This document shows, in pieces, positions 36,771 to 45,613 of a stretch of 64,000 nucleotides of DNA (positions are counted from its first letter, which is position 1; each line of letters opens with the position of its first letter). Made by a program: the position numbers and the translations under genes. The notes under the pieces are model-generated. The model was not told the origin of the DNA, searched no databases, and saw nothing but the letters and a program-made list of their open reading frames with translations. Source of the stretch: Pedobacter sp. ISL-64 (lineage in GTDB: Bacteria > Bacteroidota > Bacteroidia > Sphingobacteriales > Sphingobacteriaceae); assembly GCF_018613605.1 (NCBI RefSeq), contig NZ_JAGGPU010000023.1, forward strand, positions 1-64,000. The letters run 5' to 3'.

Positions 36771-37466
36771 ATGAAAAATCAAATTACCGTAATTGCTTTT
36801 GATGCTGATGATACCCTTTGGGTAAACGAACCTTATTTCCGCGAAACGGAAGAACAGTTTGCAGGTCTTTTAGAAGATTTTATGCCTCATCATAGCATTC
36901 TGGCAGAACTTTACAAAACTGAGATTGCCAATTTGCCACTTTACGGCTACGGGATTAAAGGTTTTGTTTTAAGCATGATCGAAACGGTGTTAAGGATAAC
37001 TGAAGGTAAAATAGACCCTATTGTGATTAGTAAAGCGATAACACTTGGACAGGAAATGCTCAATAAACCAGTCGAATTGCTTGATGGGGTAGAAGAGGTA
37101 CTTAAAGCCCTGCACGGAAAATACAGATTAGTGGTTGCGACGAAAGGCGACCTGCTCGATCAACAGCGCAAGCTCACCAAATCAGGACTTGATCACTATT
37201 TCCACCATATTGAAATTATGAGCGATAAACAGGAAAAAGATTATCAAAAACTGATCAAACACCTGGATTGTAAACCTGAGGAGTTTTTAATGCTGGGCAA
37301 CTCCTTAAAATCGGATGTTTTACCGGTACTGAATATTGGCGGACATGCCGTTCACATTCCCTTCCATACCACATGGGTACACGAGCATATCGATCATACC
37401 ATTGAACATGTAAATTTTTATCAGATGGAAAGCCTATCTGAGATTTTACCAAAATTAATTGAATGA
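36771..37466 (+). CDS. HAD-superfamily hydrolase
   Basis: This is probably a cytoplasmic phosphatase; the substrate is not predictable. About 231 residues start at ATG 36771 (M-K-N-Q-I-T-V-I-A-F); the in-frame ATG at 36711 lies upstream of the promoter-like element. The HAD motif I D-A-D-D-T-L-W gives nucleophile Asp11 and Asp13, motif II/III regions are V-V-A-T-K-G-D and a later lysine, and motif IV is F-L-M-L-G-N-S-L-K-S-D. The start of the next gene overlaps its stop by 4 bases (ATGA), so translation is coupled. Confidence 0.9.
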   Translation: MKNQITVIAFDADDTLWVNEPYFRETEEQFAGLLEDFMPHHSILAELYKTEIANLPLYGYGIKGFVLSMIETVLRITEGKIDPIVISKAITLGQEMLNKPVELLDGVEEVLKALHGKYRLVVATKGDLLDQQRKLTKSGLDHYFHHIEIMSDKQEKDYQKLIKHLDCKPEEFLMLGNSLKSDVLPVLNIGGHAVHIPFHTTWVHEHIDHTIEHVNFYQMESLSEILPKLIE

Positions 37467-38107
37467 AAGAAAAAATAGATATAAACACCTGGATCAGAAA
37501 AGATCATTTTAAATTTTTTAGCGCCTTTGATGAACCTTTCTTTGGCGTAACCGTAGCGGTAGACTGTACTGCTACTTACGAAGAAGCAAAAGAACATAAC
37601 GTTTCTTTTTTCCTGCTTTATCTGCACAAATCGCTGCTTGCTGCAAATCAGGTAGAACCTTTTAGTTACCGTATTATTGATGGCGAAGTTTGGAAATACA
37701 ATAGTGTGAATGCTGCAGCTACCATCAACAGACCAAATGGCACATTTGGATTTGGCTACATGGATTTCTACAGGGATTTTGAAGATTTTAGAACAGCAGC
37801 CAATAAGGAGATCGAAAAGGTGCAGGCCGGCATGGGTTTAATCCCTTCCTCATCAGGCGAAAATGTGATCCACTATTCGGCATTGCCCTGGTTAAACTTC
37901 AGTTCTTTATCACACGCCCGCAATTTTGCTTATCAGGACAGCTGCCCTAAAATATCTTTTGGCAAGGTTAGGGATGAAAACGGAAGAAAAATAATGTCGG
38001 TTTCTATACATGTAAACCATGCTCTGATGGATGGTTATAACGTTGCGCAGTTTGTAGATGCCTACCAGGCGCTATTGAACAAAAAAGAGGTTAACGAATA
38101 TATTTAA
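37463..38107 (+). CDS. Chloramphenicol acetyltransferase-fold protein
   Basis: The 214-residue protein belongs to the CAT family. The active-site phrase S-I-H-V-N-H-A-L-M-D-G-Y (His186 as probable catalytic base) resembles H-H-A-x-x-D-G of classical CAT. F-F-S-A-F-D-E-P-F-F-G-V-T near the N-terminus and P-W-L-N-F-S-S are also family-like. Chromosomal members without a resistance context often acetylate other small molecules; drug resistance should not be assumed. It overlaps the HAD gene by 4 bases. Confidence 0.88.
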   Translation: MKEKIDINTWIRKDHFKFFSAFDEPFFGVTVAVDCTATYEEAKEHNVSFFLLYLHKSLLAANQVEPFSYRIIDGEVWKYNSVNAAATINRPNGTFGFGYMDFYRDFEDFRTAANKEIEKVQAGMGLIPSSSGENVIHYSALPWLNFSSLSHARNFAYQDSCPKISFGKVRDENGRKIMSVSIHVNHALMDGYNVAQFVDAYQALLNKKEVNEYI

Positions 38108-38178
38108 TTCAAAACTTTAAAGAATTAAACCTAAAGGATATTTAATGTTCGGTTAATATTAGGAATTTATTTTCGGCG

Positions 38179-38385
38179 ATGTTTATAGCTGCCGTTATTA
38201 TTCCTTTTTATCTTTTGGCTATTGTAGCCATGTGTTATATGGATACTGCTTTTAAGGCCATTATGTTTTTTGTGCTGTTACTTATTGCCACATTTGTACT
38301 TTTTCTGTTCATTAATTATCCTATGCAATCGGTTTTTGTTGTAATCTGTTTAATGGCCATGTTTGCTTTTAAACCTAAAGATTAA
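38179..38385 (+). CDS. Small hydrophobic protein, two to three membrane segments
   Basis: A 68-residue frame starts 71 bases after the acetyltransferase stop. It is almost entirely hydrophobic, with segments at about 2-20, 27-46 and 50-63 and a short charged tail (K-P-K-D). No family is recognised. The membrane-like composition supports coding, but the length is small and the call could be wrong. Confidence 0.4.
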   Translation: MFIAAVIIPFYLLAIVAMCYMDTAFKAIMFFVLLLIATFVLFLFINYPMQSVFVVICLMAMFAFKPKD

Positions 38386-38507
38386 TTAAAAAATGAATTA
38401 TGATTTGCATTCGAGAAAGTATTTGCTATTTTTGCTGCTCGGGCAGGAAGCTTGTTTCAATTACCGAATGATTATTTAATTTTTTTGGTTATTGAATATT
38501 TGAAATT

Positions 38508-38584
38508 GGGGGATTAGCTCATTTGGCTAGAGCGCTTCGCTGGCAGTGAAGAGGTGATCGGTTCGAATCCGATATTCTCCACCA
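38508..38584 (+). tRNA. tRNA-Ala (anticodon GGC)
   Basis: The cloverleaf is complete: acceptor GGGGGAT pairs with ATTCTCC, the D arm is GCTC/GAGC, and the anticodon stem CTTCG/TGAAG surrounds loop CTGGCAG with anticodon GGC at 38542-38544. The T arm is ATCGG/CCGAT with TTCGAAT. The CCA end is encoded (38582-38584). A terminator follows 10 bases later. Confidence 0.97.
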
Positions 38585-38593
38585 TTATATTAC

Positions 38594-38624
38594 GCCCTTA
38601 AATTTAATTTAAGGGCTTTTTTTT
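38594..38624 (+). terminator. Terminator after tRNA-Ala
   Basis: A 10-bp stem GCCCTTAAAT with ATTTAAGGGC and a 3-base loop is followed by eight T. Confidence 0.9.
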
Positions 38625-39062
38625 GCGCCTTGAAATAGCGGTTTTTCAGCATGAAATAAGCACGATAAATATTTTAATAAATGCAGTTAAAGTGAATGAA
38701 CGAATATAAAATGTGGGTATAGCTCTTGTCGTTAGATATTGTTCTTGTTGCTTTCTACTTTATTAATTTTTTCTGGAGCTTAGCGTGTAACATGTAATTT
38801 TAGCATGCTCAAAAGACCATTGAACTTGACATGTTTTTCACTGCAATTTGATAAACCTCTTGTAATTCTATTAGAAATTTATCCTCCCATACCCCAATTC
38901 TCCTTTAATCAGAATCCAACTTTATCTTATTGTTTTTCAAAACGTTGTCTTGGTGGTCTGCTGCCTCAGGTATGGTCATATCCATACTCTTTTCTGGGCC
39001 GGGTTAACAATTAAGCCCCTAGATGTAAACAAAAGATACCTATGTCAAAGACTCTTTGCTAC
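38625..39062. other. Intergenic region without recognised genes
   Basis: The only frame of note (38805-39014, plus strand) encodes 69 residues without a recognisable motif or a promoter context. I treat this stretch as non-coding. Confidence 0.4.
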
Positions 39063-39070
39063 TACATTTG
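39063..39070 (+). promoter_or_regulatory. Candidate -7 element of the GH12-like gene
   Basis: TACATTTG fits TAnnTTTG and lies 36 bases before the start at 39107. Confidence 0.4.
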
Positions 39071-39106
39071 GATAGAAAAAATTACTAGCCAAAATTCTAA
39101 CCAATT

Positions 39107-39863
39107 ATGAGAAAATTTTTAACATGTGCAGCAGTAACCATGCTTTTATTTACCGGATGCAAAAAAGAGCAGCAAGTTGTAACAGATAAAGCCGGAGAGG
39201 TAAAAGCCGATTGGACCTCGGATAATAGCTCATCCAATTACACCAGTAAAGCTTATTCTCCGTATACTGTTTTTAATAATGTATGGGGTGCAAATCCTGG
39301 CTATCAGAGTATTTGGGCCAATAATGGAAACAATTGGGGCATCTGGTCCAACCATCCGAATACATCAGGTATAAAATCTTACCCCAATTCCGAACGCAAG
39401 GTGCAGCGCTTGCTGAGCAGTTTGAATAGCCTTACCTCTTCATATAATGTTACCGTACCTTCAGATGGGTCTTGGGGCGCAGATTATGATGTTTGGACGA
39501 GTAATGACAAATACGAAATTATGTTGTGGATGAACTATCGGGGCAGTGTTGGGCCGATAGCCAGTTCGTATCCAGGTGGTGTGGCTCAAATCAATGTATC
39601 CAACAAAACCGTTGGCGGACATACCTGGAATGTATACAAGGGCCCAGTTGGTTCGGGGTGGCAAACAGGTATTTTCTTTCCTGCGCACCAGTAATTCAAC
39701 CTCAGGTAATGTTAATATCAAAGATATTATGAACTATCTTAAAAACGACCTTGGCTGGATCGGGAACGAAACGATAGACCGCGTTCAGTTCGGCTTTGAG
39801 GTAACCAGCACCGCTGGTGGAAGAAATCACTATGTAAATAACTATACTGTATCCTTTAATTAA
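39107..39863 (+). pseudogene. GH12-like endoglucanase gene, frameshifted
   Basis: The first frame (39107-39694) encodes a lipoprotein (lipobox F-T-G-C, Cys18) with GH12-like features: V-W-G, V-K-S-Y-P-N-like I-K-S-Y-P-N, and the nucleophile phrase Y-E-I-M-L-W (Glu137). It stops after residue 195. The family's remaining part continues in another frame from about 39670 to 39863 (F-S-F-L-R-T, V-Q-F-G-F-E with the acid/base Glu at 39798-39800, Y-T-V-S-F-N). One surplus G in the GG at 39668-39669 accounts for the shift: with a single G, the sequence reads W-Q-T-V-F-S-F-L-R. The truncated product would lack the acid/base. GH12 enzymes cut beta-1,4-glucan or xyloglucan. A sequencing error is possible. 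Confidence 0.8.
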
Positions 39864-39889
39864 CTAATTAACAATTTATAACGGGCGTA

Positions 39890-40408
39890 TTAATTTTTTC
39901 TACCTAAATCCATTACCCAGTAGGTGCCAGCTTTGCCGGCACCTACTTCATTATAGGTCGAGTCCATCATTGCCTTACAATGGCTTTCGCTGGCAATCCA
40001 TGCTTCCATAACCAGGGCAGCACTGTTATAATTTTTAGCAATAACTTCCCCAACCGCTGTTCCTTTATATCCCTGTTCCCGCGATCTTTGCACTGCCGGA
40101 ACACCTTCAGGTGTAAGATGGCTGAAATAGTTTCGGCTCAACATATCCTCAGCATGCAGTGCGGCAGTTTTTTCCAGTGAGGTGTTCCAGGTAACCTTTT
40201 GCACAGGTGGCATAATATCTGTTCCACAGGTGCAGCCTGTTTTTCTTATCTGGTTTAGTCTTGTCAACAGTTCAGCCTGAATGTCGATTTCAACATCTTC
40301 TGTTCGTTCCTTTTTGCACGAAAAAAGAAATGTGCCCAACATAAGCATAAATAAATACGCTAACCAGATACTTTTACGCTTGTCTGCTAAAAAACTGTGA
40401 TTATTCAT
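39890..40408 (-). CDS. CAP/SCP-domain lipoprotein
   Basis: The 172-residue lipoprotein (lipobox L-F-S-C, Cys31) carries a CAP (SCP/Tpx-1-like) domain: H-A-E-D-M-L-S-R-N-Y-F-S-H (about 90-102), G-E-V-I-A-K-N-Y and W-I-A-S-E-S-H-C-K-A-M-M, ending W-V-M-D-L-G. Bacterial CAP proteins are secreted or surface anchored and their biochemical role is mostly unknown. It is convergent with the GH12-like pseudogene. Confidence 0.85.
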   Translation of the reverse strand: MNNHSFLADKRKSIWLAYLFMLMLGTFLFSCKKERTEDVEIDIQAELLTRLNQIRKTGCTCGTDIMPPVQKVTWNTSLEKTAALHAEDMLSRNYFSHLTPEGVPAVQRSREQGYKGTAVGEVIAKNYNSAALVMEAWIASESHCKAMMDSTYNEVGAGKAGTYWVMDLGRKN

Positions 40409-40609
40409 TTTAGATAGAAGGATATGCTAGTTTACGCCTGAGTTTCTAAGATACATATAGATATCTATAAAAGCACTTCAAAATTAAATAAAGCACATCT
40501 GGTTATATTTTATGGGTTAATTATAAAATAAACCCGTTATTGGTTTTTGTAGTTTTATTGTTACATTGCATATGCTTTGCCCTAACCAAATATTTTTTTT
40601 GCGATTAAA

Positions 40610-43600
40610 ATGCGTGTTAAAATCATCCTGATCTTATTGGTTATTTGTGAATTTGCATATGCACAGCAAACGCAACTGCAGTTTTCAAGGCTTGATCTAT
40701 CAAACGGACTTTCCAGTAATCAGGTAACTGCTATTTATAAAGATAAGCAAGGCTATTTGTGGTTTGGTACCATGGCCGGATTAAACCGGTATGATGGTTA
40801 TCAGTTTAAGGTTTTTAAGCATAATGCGAGGGATCCAAAATCCTTAAGTGATGATTTCATCAATGCAATAAGCGAATTGCCCGATGCTAAACTCCTGATC
40901 GATACCCGGGCAGGCTTAAATGTTTTTGATCTGGAAAAGGAGGAATTTATCCAGAATATTGCCCCTTTCTTTAAAAGCATGGGTATACCCACTACAAAAG
41001 TAATTGGTATAAAAAAAGATAAAATTGGTAACTTTTGGTTCAATGCCGGAGGCGAGGGCGTCTATGTTTACAGCATAGTTACAAAGAAAACCAACCATTT
41101 AAAATGTTCAGACCGTGCCCCAGATGCTTTGGGCTCAGCACCTGTTACCCATATCCAAAGTGATGCTAAAGGCAATATTTACGTTTTACATACCGATAAA
41201 TCTTTCGAACTTTTAGATATCAATACCTTAAGGATCAAAAGAAGGTATTGCGATTTTAAGATTAAAGAAAAGGCTGCTTTTAAACCGCTGCGTTTTTTTA
41301 TCGACAATGACGGTGACATATTTATCTGGAGTTTTGATGACCGGGAAGGACTAACTTATTACCAGCCAAAATATCATCTTGTAAAATATTTTAGTCAAAA
41401 AACAGGTAGTTTAAATAATAATTTGGTAACCGGCGTAATCCAGGATGAAAGTGGTACTATTTGGATCAGTACCGATCATGGTGGCATTAATATTTTAAAT
41501 AAACAAACCCTTAAAGTAACCTATGTACAAAATAGGGAGGACGATCCGAAAAGTTTAAGCCAGAATAGTATAGTGAGCCTTTATAAGGATAACGAAGGAA
41601 TTATCTGGATAGGGACTTTTAAAAAGGGAATTAGCTATTACCATAAAAACATCATCAAATTTCCACTATTCAGGCATTTGGCTTCTGATAGCCGCAGTTT
41701 GCCCTACGATGATGTAAACCGGTTTGTAGAAGATGATCAGGGCAATCTGTGGATTGGCACCAAGGGACAGGGGCTGATTTATTACAACAGAAAAACACAA
41801 AGTTATAAGACCTATAGGCACCAGGCCGATAGCCCCAATAGTATCAGTAACGATATTGTAGTAAGCTTATTTATAGATGATCAAAAAAAACTGTGGATCG
41901 GCACTTATTTTGGCGGTTTGGACTGTTTTGATGGACAGAACTTTAAAAATTACCGACACGATCCAAACAATGCCAAGAGCCTTGGCGATGACCGGATATG
42001 GGATATTATTGGAGGGGACGACCAAAAGCTCTGGATTGCTACTTTAGGTGCAGGTATCGATATATTGGACCGTTCGAAAGGTACCTTTTCGCATTACAAG
42101 GCCTATTCATCAGCCAATACCATTGGGTCTAATTTTATAACGACTTTATCAAAAGACAAATATGGCAATGCCTATATCGGTACCTCTTCAGGTCTAGACT
42201 TTTGGGAGAAGAAAACGGGGAAATTCAAACATTTTAATGCAGACCCACACCTCAAAAACTCATTGAGCAATGGCAATGTTTACGATATCCTGGAAGATAG
42301 TTACGGGTATATCTGGGTAACAACTAGGGATGGATTGAACCGGTATAACCCTAGAAACAACCAATTTGATGTGTTTAGAATTGATAATGGGCTTCCTGAT
42401 AACAATACCTTAAAGATCCTTGAAGATAAAAACTGCAACCTTTGGTTAAGTACCACAAAAGGCTTAACCTTTATCAAGGTAAAAAAAACAGATAAAGGTC
42501 TTACCTACACCTTCAGGAATTACGATCAGCAGGATGGCCTGCAGGGAAGGGAGTTTAATATAAATTCCGGCTATATTACCAGAAATGGCGAACTGATATT
42601 CGGAGGTGCAAATGGCTTTAATCTATTTAAGCCAGAAGATATCAGGACTGACCATACAAGACCTGAAATTGCCCTTTCTGAGCTGCAGATTGCCAATAAA
42701 AGCGTGGCGGTTAACGAGGAGATGGATGGAGAGGTGATTTTGCATAAAACCTTAAACAGTTCTGAAAATTTATCTTTAACCCACAAGCATAATGTAATTT
42801 CGATTGAATTTACGGCATTAAATTACTTCGATCCCGATAAGATCAGGTACAGGTATATGTTAGAGGGCTTTGATAAAACCTGGCAAGAGCCTTCGGGGAA
42901 TTTACGCAGAGCAACTTATACCAATCTGGATCAGGGATCGTATGTGTTCAGGGTTTCATCTACCAATTCTGCAGGCGATTGGGTATCGAACGAGAAAAGA
43001 ATTTCTATCAAGATATTGCCACCCTTCTGGAAAACACCATTAGCTTATTTGCTTTATCTTGCGCTTGCCGGCGGAATACTTTTTCTGATCAGAAACCGTG
43101 GTATCCAAAAATTAAAACACGAATTTGCGTTGGAGCAGGAGCGCCATGAGGCAAAACGTATGCACGATCTGGATCTGATGAAGATCAAATTTTTTACCAA
43201 CGTAAGCCACGAGTTTCGTACGCCTTTATCACTGATCATTACCCCGATGGAAAAACTGATCAGGCAGACCGCAGATGAAGGAAAAAAACAGCAGCTGCAG
43301 ATGATCCATAGGAATGGGCGACGCCTGCTGAACATGGTTAACCAGCTGTTGGATTTTAGAAGAATGGAAGTGCAGCAGTTAAAACTTGATTGTAAGCTTG
43401 GCGATGTCGTGGATTTTATAAAAGACCTGACCTATTCCTTTACCGATATTGCCGAAAAGAAAAATATTAAATTCCATTTCGAATCTGAACTCATCAGCTT
43501 GATCACAGCTTTTGATCATGATAAAATAGAAAGAATACTGTTCAATCTGCTTTCCAATGCATTTAAATTTACATCTGAAAGTGGATCAGTTAATGTGCTG

Positions 43601-44737
43601 TTAAGTTCGACCCTAAATAATTTTAATCAAACCTGTCTCTTGATCAGTGTTAGCGATAATGGTATCGGCATTGAAGAAGATAAACTGAACCGGATATTCG
43701 ACCGCTTTTTTCAGAGCGATATCCCAGGATCCCTTGTTAATCAGGGCAGCGGGATAGGTTTGGCTATTACCAAAGAGTTTGTCCGCTTGCATGGTGGTGA
43801 AATTTGGGCCGAAAGTAAGGTTGGTAAGGGTGCTACCTTTGCAGTTAAAATCCCTTTTGATGAGGCAGATGTAACAATAGTAGAAAATAGTAAGCTCAGT
43901 TTTACAGCTAAACTGTCTATCAGAGTACCAACAGAAGAAAGCAATGCCGAGGCTGTACCAGGATTCGATAAAAAACCTGTGCTACTATTGGTTGAGGATA
44001 ATGACGACTTCAGGTTCTATTTAAAAGACAATTTAAACGAATTTTATCAGATTTACGAGGCGGTAAATGGAAAAGAGGGGTGGCAAAAGGTCTTATCTGC
44101 CCATCCCGATCTGGTGGTGAGCGATATCAGTATGCCCGAAATGAACGGTATCGACCTGTGTAAAAAAATTAAAGGCGATGTACGCACTGCAGATACCCCA
44201 GTAATATTACTGACCGCACTTACCGGTGAGGAGGTGCAGCTTTCTGGCCTGGAAACCGGTGCTAATGATTATGTAATGAAACCTTTTAATTTTGAAATAC
44301 TGCTTTTCAAAATCAAAAACCAGCTGAAACAGTTAGCATCTTCGAAGATAAAATATAAAAAACAAGTCGATATTAGTCCCAAAGCCGATGAAATAGAATC
44401 TGTTGATGAAAAATTTATGCGGCAGCTTTCTGCGCTGATCGAAACCAACGTATCCAATGCTGATTATTCTGTAGATCAGCTAAGTCAAGACATGGCCATG
44501 AGCCGTGTAAGCCTTTACAAAAAAGTACTGCTTTTAACCGGAAAATCTCCGGTAGAGTATATCCGTTTTTACCGCCTCAGAAAAGCGACACAGCTTTTGG
44601 AAAAATCGCAGTTAACCGTTTCCGAAATTGCCTATGAGGTTGGTTTCAACAACCCAAAGTACTTTACCAAGTATTTTAAGCAAGAATTTAATATGCTGCC
44701 ATCAGTATATATTGCCAAAAAACTAAGCAAAAAGTAG
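40610..44737 (+). CDS. Hybrid two-component system regulator, orphan
   Basis: The 1375-residue one-piece sensor and activator has a signal peptide (1-19), Reg_prop propeller blades (about 25-675) and a Y_Y_Y domain (about 735-800). A membrane segment (about 808-827) precedes a histidine kinase with His867 (N-V-S-H-E-F-R-T-P-L) and ATP-binding L-L-S-N-A-F-K-F-T, a receiver with Asp1172 (V-V-S-D-I-S-M-P), and a C-terminal AraC helix-turn-helix (about 1275-1375). No SusC/SusD pair lies next to it. The nearest plausible target is the frameshifted GH12-like gene upstream. Confidence 0.95.
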   Translation: MRVKIILILLVICEFAYAQQTQLQFSRLDLSNGLSSNQVTAIYKDKQGYLWFGTMAGLNRYDGYQFKVFKHNARDPKSLSDDFINAISELPDAKLLIDTRAGLNVFDLEKEEFIQNIAPFFKSMGIPTTKVIGIKKDKIGNFWFNAGGEGVYVYSIVTKKTNHLKCSDRAPDALGSAPVTHIQSDAKGNIYVLHTDKSFELLDINTLRIKRRYCDFKIKEKAAFKPLRFFIDNDGDIFIWSFDDREGLTYYQPKYHLVKYFSQKTGSLNNNLVTGVIQDESGTIWISTDHGGINILNKQTLKVTYVQNREDDPKSLSQNSIVSLYKDNEGIIWIGTFKKGISYYHKNIIKFPLFRHLASDSRSLPYDDVNRFVEDDQGNLWIGTKGQGLIYYNRKTQSYKTYRHQADSPNSISNDIVVSLFIDDQKKLWIGTYFGGLDCFDGQNFKNYRHDPNNAKSLGDDRIWDIIGGDDQKLWIATLGAGIDILDRSKGTFSHYKAYSSANTIGSNFITTLSKDKYGNAYIGTSSGLDFWEKKTGKFKHFNADPHLKNSLSNGNVYDILEDSYGYIWVTTRDGLNRYNPRNNQFDVFRIDNGLPDNNTLKILEDKNCNLWLSTTKGLTFIKVKKTDKGLTYTFRNYDQQDGLQGREFNINSGYITRNGELIFGGANGFNLFKPEDIRTDHTRPEIALSELQIANKSVAVNEEMDGEVILHKTLNSSENLSLTHKHNVISIEFTALNYFDPDKIRYRYMLEGFDKTWQEPSGNLRRATYTNLDQGSYVFRVSSTNSAGDWVSNEKRISIKILPPFWKTPLAYLLYLALAGGILFLIRNRGIQKLKHEFALEQERHEAKRMHDLDLMKIKFFTNVSHEFRTPLSLIITPMEKLIRQTADEGKKQQLQMIHRNGRRLLNMVNQLLDFRRMEVQQLKLDCKLGDVVDFIKDLTYSFTDIAEKKNIKFHFESELISLITAFDHDKIERILFNLLSNAFKFTSESGSVNVLLSSTLNNFNQTCLLISVSDNGIGIEEDKLNRIFDRFFQSDIPGSLVNQGSGIGLAITKEFVRLHGGEIWAESKVGKGATFAVKIPFDEADVTIVENSKLSFTAKLSIRVPTEESNAEAVPGFDKKPVLLLVEDNDDFRFYLKDNLNEFYQIYEAVNGKEGWQKVLSAHPDLVVSDISMPEMNGIDLCKKIKGDVRTADTPVILLTALTGEEVQLSGLETGANDYVMKPFNFEILLFKIKNQLKQLASSKIKYKKQVDISPKADEIESVDEKFMRQLSALIETNVSNADYSVDQLSQDMAMSRVSLYKKVLLLTGKSPVEYIRFYRLRKATQLLEKSQLTVSEIAYEVGFNNPKYFTKYFKQEFNMLPSVYIAKKLSKK

Positions 44738-44811
44738 TGTTGAACCGTAAATAGAAGTGGGACAACATAAATTGGATAGGTTTCATGCGACGCCGATCTG
44801 TTTTCAAGGAG

Positions 44812-45603
44812 TTATTTGTTTTGAATTGTGCCTTTGGCTGCAGCAATAATGAGTTGGGCTACTTCTTTAGCGTGCGAAATGTAAACTGAATGGCTGGCTC
44901 CTTCTATTTCTATAAGGTGGCTTTTTGCACGTTTTGCATACATCCTTTCCAGATCCGGATTAATGATCCGATCTGACTTGGCTACCATATACCAACTTGG
45001 CTTTGTTTTCCAGGCAGGGTTGAGGATAATGGCATGAAATACGGAATCTGCTGTTGGCGTTTGGGAGTTGGCCATAAAATCAGCCTTTGATGCCGGTAGA
45101 TCCGCTGAAAAATCGGCTGCAAAGAATTTCGGATCAATATAATCCCAGCCGTCCGTTCCCTTGATCAGCGACTTATAAGCCGAAGGATTCATCTTGCCGT
45201 TATTTGCCTCCGACTCGCCATCATTAGGGGCATGCGCAGCGATATATACCAAGCCGGCCACTTTTGGATCATTGCCTGCTACTGTGATAATGGCTCCTCC
45301 ATAGCTATGGCCAACCAAGATACAGGGTCCGTCCTGCTGATTAATTATTCGCTTTACCGCTGCAACATCTTCTTCAAAAGTGGTAAGCGTATGTTGTGTT
45401 ACACTTACTTTATATCCTTTTTTTGTAAGTATTTCGTAAACCGGCTGCCAGCCAGACCCGTCTACAAAAGCACCGTGAACCAGCACCACATTCCGGACGT
45501 GCGTAGTATCCTGCGCTTTTACCGGAATGGAAAATACGAATGATACGAACAGCAAAAGCAGCCAAATCGCTTTTGCCTGATGATGGATATTTAATATTTT
45601 CAT
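44812..45603 (-). CDS. Secreted alpha/beta hydrolase
   Basis: The 263-residue protein has a signal peptide (to about 31, V-K-A-Q) and an alpha/beta-hydrolase fold: V-L-V-H-G-A-F-V-D-G-S-G-W (oxyanion region), nucleophile elbow G-H-S-Y-G-G (Ser100), an acidic residue in A-K-S-D-R-I-I, and a C-terminal His in G-A-S-H-S. It resembles the EstC/salicylate-esterase-like group. It is the last gene of a three-gene minus-strand operon, 10 bases after the AraC gene. The substrate is unknown. Confidence 0.88.
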   Translation of the reverse strand: MKILNIHHQAKAIWLLLLFVSFVFSIPVKAQDTTHVRNVVLVHGAFVDGSGWQPVYEILTKKGYKVSVTQHTLTTFEEDVAAVKRIINQQDGPCILVGHSYGGAIITVAGNDPKVAGLVYIAAHAPNDGESEANNGKMNPSAYKSLIKGTDGWDYIDPKFFAADFSADLPASKADFMANSQTPTADSVFHAIILNPAWKTKPSWYMVAKSDRIINPDLERMYAKRAKSHLIEIEGASHSVYISHAKEVAQLIIAAAKGTIQNK

Positions 45604-45613
45604 AGCTTTTTAT

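Noticed and set aside
37463..38107. Chloramphenicol resistance gene
   Set aside because: The fold matches CAT, but the context is a chromosomal HAD operon under a Crp/Fnr regulator with no mobile-element signs, so a resistance call is not supported.
38805..39014. 69-residue plus-strand frame after tRNA-Ala
   Set aside because: No motif, no promoter context, and composition unlike the neighbouring genes.
39650..39700. Programmed ribosomal frameshift in the GH12-like gene
   Set aside because: No slippery heptamer or downstream structure is visible at the shift point; a simple one-base insertion explains it.
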